NCBI GenBank assembly: GCA_900546575.1
Contig: URDM01000112.1
Location: 1 to 6,493, forward strand
Direction of reading: 5' to 3'
Length of the DNA: 6,493 nt
DNA from: an uncultured Prevotella sp.
GTDB lineage: Bacteria > Bacteroidota > Bacteroidia > Bacteroidales > Bacteroidaceae
Below, piece after piece: positions 5,753 to 6,493 of the stretch. The notes below the pieces were generated by a model. That model did not search any database. It worked only from the letters and a program-made list of their open reading frames with translations, and had not been told where the DNA came from. Every line of letters starts with the position of its first letter. Position 1 is the stretch's first letter. The translations under genes and the position numbers were made by a program.

Positions 5753-6139
5753 ATGGAAATGATAAATGCAATTGGTCGCCGTAAGAGTGCCGTAGCTCGT
5801 GTTTATCTCACAGAGGGCACCGGTAAGATCACAATCAACAAGGAAGAACTCGCAAAGTATTTCCCATCAGCAATTCTGCAGTATGTGGTTAAGCAGCCGC
5901 TGCTCCTGCTCGGTGTGGAAGAGAAATATGATATCAAGTGCAACCTCGACGGTGGCGGTTTCACCGGTCAGAGCCAGGCTCTTCGCCTCGCTATCGCTCG
6001 CGCACTTGTAAAGGTTGACGCTGAGGACAAGAAGACTCTTAAGGGTCAGGGCTTCCTCACTCGCGATTCTCGTGAGGTTGAGCGTAAGAAGCCGGGTCAG
6101 CCGAAGGCTCGCCGTCGCTTCCAGTTCAGCAAGCGTTAA
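5753..6139 (+). CDS. rpsI: 30S ribosomal protein uS9 (S9)
   Basis: The 128-residue product is ribosomal protein uS9 of the small subunit head. It contains the N-terminal GRRKSAVARVYL (8-19), the family signature GGGFTGQSQALRLAIARAL (67-85) and the basic tail KARRRFQFSKR (118-128). In known ribosomes the last arginine of this tail reaches the P-site tRNA. The start at 5753 is preferred to the ATG two codons later because Bacteroidales S9 proteins usually begin ME-x-INA-x-GRRK. The gene follows rplM by 10 bases, so the two are co-transcribed, the order also found in E. coli. Nothing is missing or broken. Confidence 0.98.
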   Translation: MEMINAIGRRKSAVARVYLTEGTGKITINKEELAKYFPSAILQYVVKQPLLLLGVEEKYDIKCNLDGGGFTGQSQALRLAIARALVKVDAEDKKTLKGQGFLTRDSREVERKKPGQPKARRRFQFSKR

Positions 6140-6238
6140 AATATGGAGAATGGCTGGGACACCTTATTTATATATATATGTGTGGCTTAGCATATCTCCA
6201 AAGTTTAGCATCCAAACCCGCAAGACCGAAAGAGTGAG

Positions 6239-6358
6239 TTAGGAATTACGAATTAGGAATTACGAATTAGAAGTTGTGAGTTGTAATTCAAAACTTTTAA
6301 ATTCATAATCGGCGAAGCCGACCAATTCAAAATTCAAAACTCAAAATTCAAAACTCTA
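6239..6358. repeat. Inverted element with 7-bp-periodic arms between rpsI and rpsB
   Basis: The left arm (6239-6270) has two exact copies of the 14-mer TTAGGAATTACGAA plus a partial one, and reads as alternating 7-mers TTAGGAA and TTACGAA that decay to TTAGAAG and TTGTGAG. The right arm (6324-6356) is built of the 7-mers AATTCAA and AACTCAA, which on the other strand read TTGAATT and TTGAGTT. The arms are therefore roughly inverted versions of one heptad pattern. Between them lies a perfect small hairpin TCGGC-GAA-GCCGA (6309-6321). No transposase or target duplication is visible. It resembles the miniature or simple-sequence elements common in Bacteroidetes intergenic regions. Confidence 0.65.
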
Positions 6359-6427
6359 CATGTCGTTACTCGTGGGCTGGTTCAATTTAACTCAAAGGAA
6401 AGTAAACAAATTAACAAGAACAAAGAA

Positions 6428-6493
6428 ATGTCAAGAACTAATTTTGACCAGTTGTTAGAGGCAGGCTGTCACTTTGGCCACCTCCGTCGTAAG
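6428..6493 (+). CDS. rpsB: 30S ribosomal protein uS2 (S2), 5' end only
   Basis: Twenty-two codons from the ATG at 6428 to the window edge give MSRTNFDQLLEAGCHFGHLR followed by RK. This is the expected N terminus of Bacteroidales ribosomal protein uS2; the motif LLEAGCHFGH is the start of the family's conserved core. The rest of the gene lies outside the window, and tsf would be the usual next gene. The upstream bases are A-rich (AACAAGAACAAAGAA) with no Shine-Dalgarno. It sits 288 bases after rpsI. No strong TAnnTTTG element is seen in this gap, so it may be read from the rplM promoter or from its own unrecognised one. Confidence 0.93.
   Translation, partial: MSRTNFDQLLEAGCHFGHLRRK

Noticed and set aside
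6144..6200. Terminator after rpsI (TGGAGA with TCTCCA)
   Set aside because: Only six outer base pairs are solid, the interior is imperfect and no T-run follows, so termination there is not supported.

Overview
The window looks like a chromosomal segment of a Bacteroidales bacterium, most likely Prevotella or a close relative. This rests on the ribosomal protein sequences, on promoters of the Bacteroidetes type (TAnnTTTG at -7), on A-rich start regions without Shine-Dalgarno sequences, and on AT-rich intergenic DNA full of short repeats. The genus is inferred from recall, not from a search.

Layout. Positions 1-447 carry no credible gene but hold a family of hairpins built on the core AGGAGGCTATGGC. 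The last of these lies just after the stop codon of the next gene and looks like its terminator. Positions 448-3753 (minus strand) encode a complete, probably exported GH2 beta-galactosidase of 1101 residues with both catalytic glutamates in place. A divergent intergenic region of 163 bases carries a promoter for it and one for a tRNA-Tyr gene (3917-3998), which ends in a strong intrinsic terminator. Positions 4092-4718 encode a small YhcH/YjgK/YiaL (EbgC-like, DUF386) protein with a signal peptide. Positions 4719-5280 are non-coding: a 22-bp tandem array, a degenerate 21-bp tandem array, a promoter and a structured leader. Then come rplM (uL13) and rpsI (uS9), 10 bases apart and plainly one operon. 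A 288-base gap with an inverted, 7-bp-periodic repeat element follows, and the first 22 codons of rpsB (uS2) run off the right edge.

How it works together. The right half is a conserved ribosomal protein cluster; rplM-rpsI are probably transcribed from the promoter near 5126 through a leader that may be autoregulatory. The left half is accessory sugar metabolism. The GH2 enzyme and the EbgC-family protein flank the tRNA gene. EbgA (GH2) and EbgC (this same small family) form one enzyme in E. coli, so a functional link is a reasonable but unproven idea.

There is no CRISPR array, insertion sequence, phage gene or obviously new multi-gene system here. The most unusual material is in the intergenic repeats, the rplM leader and the exported GH2 / EbgC-like pair.
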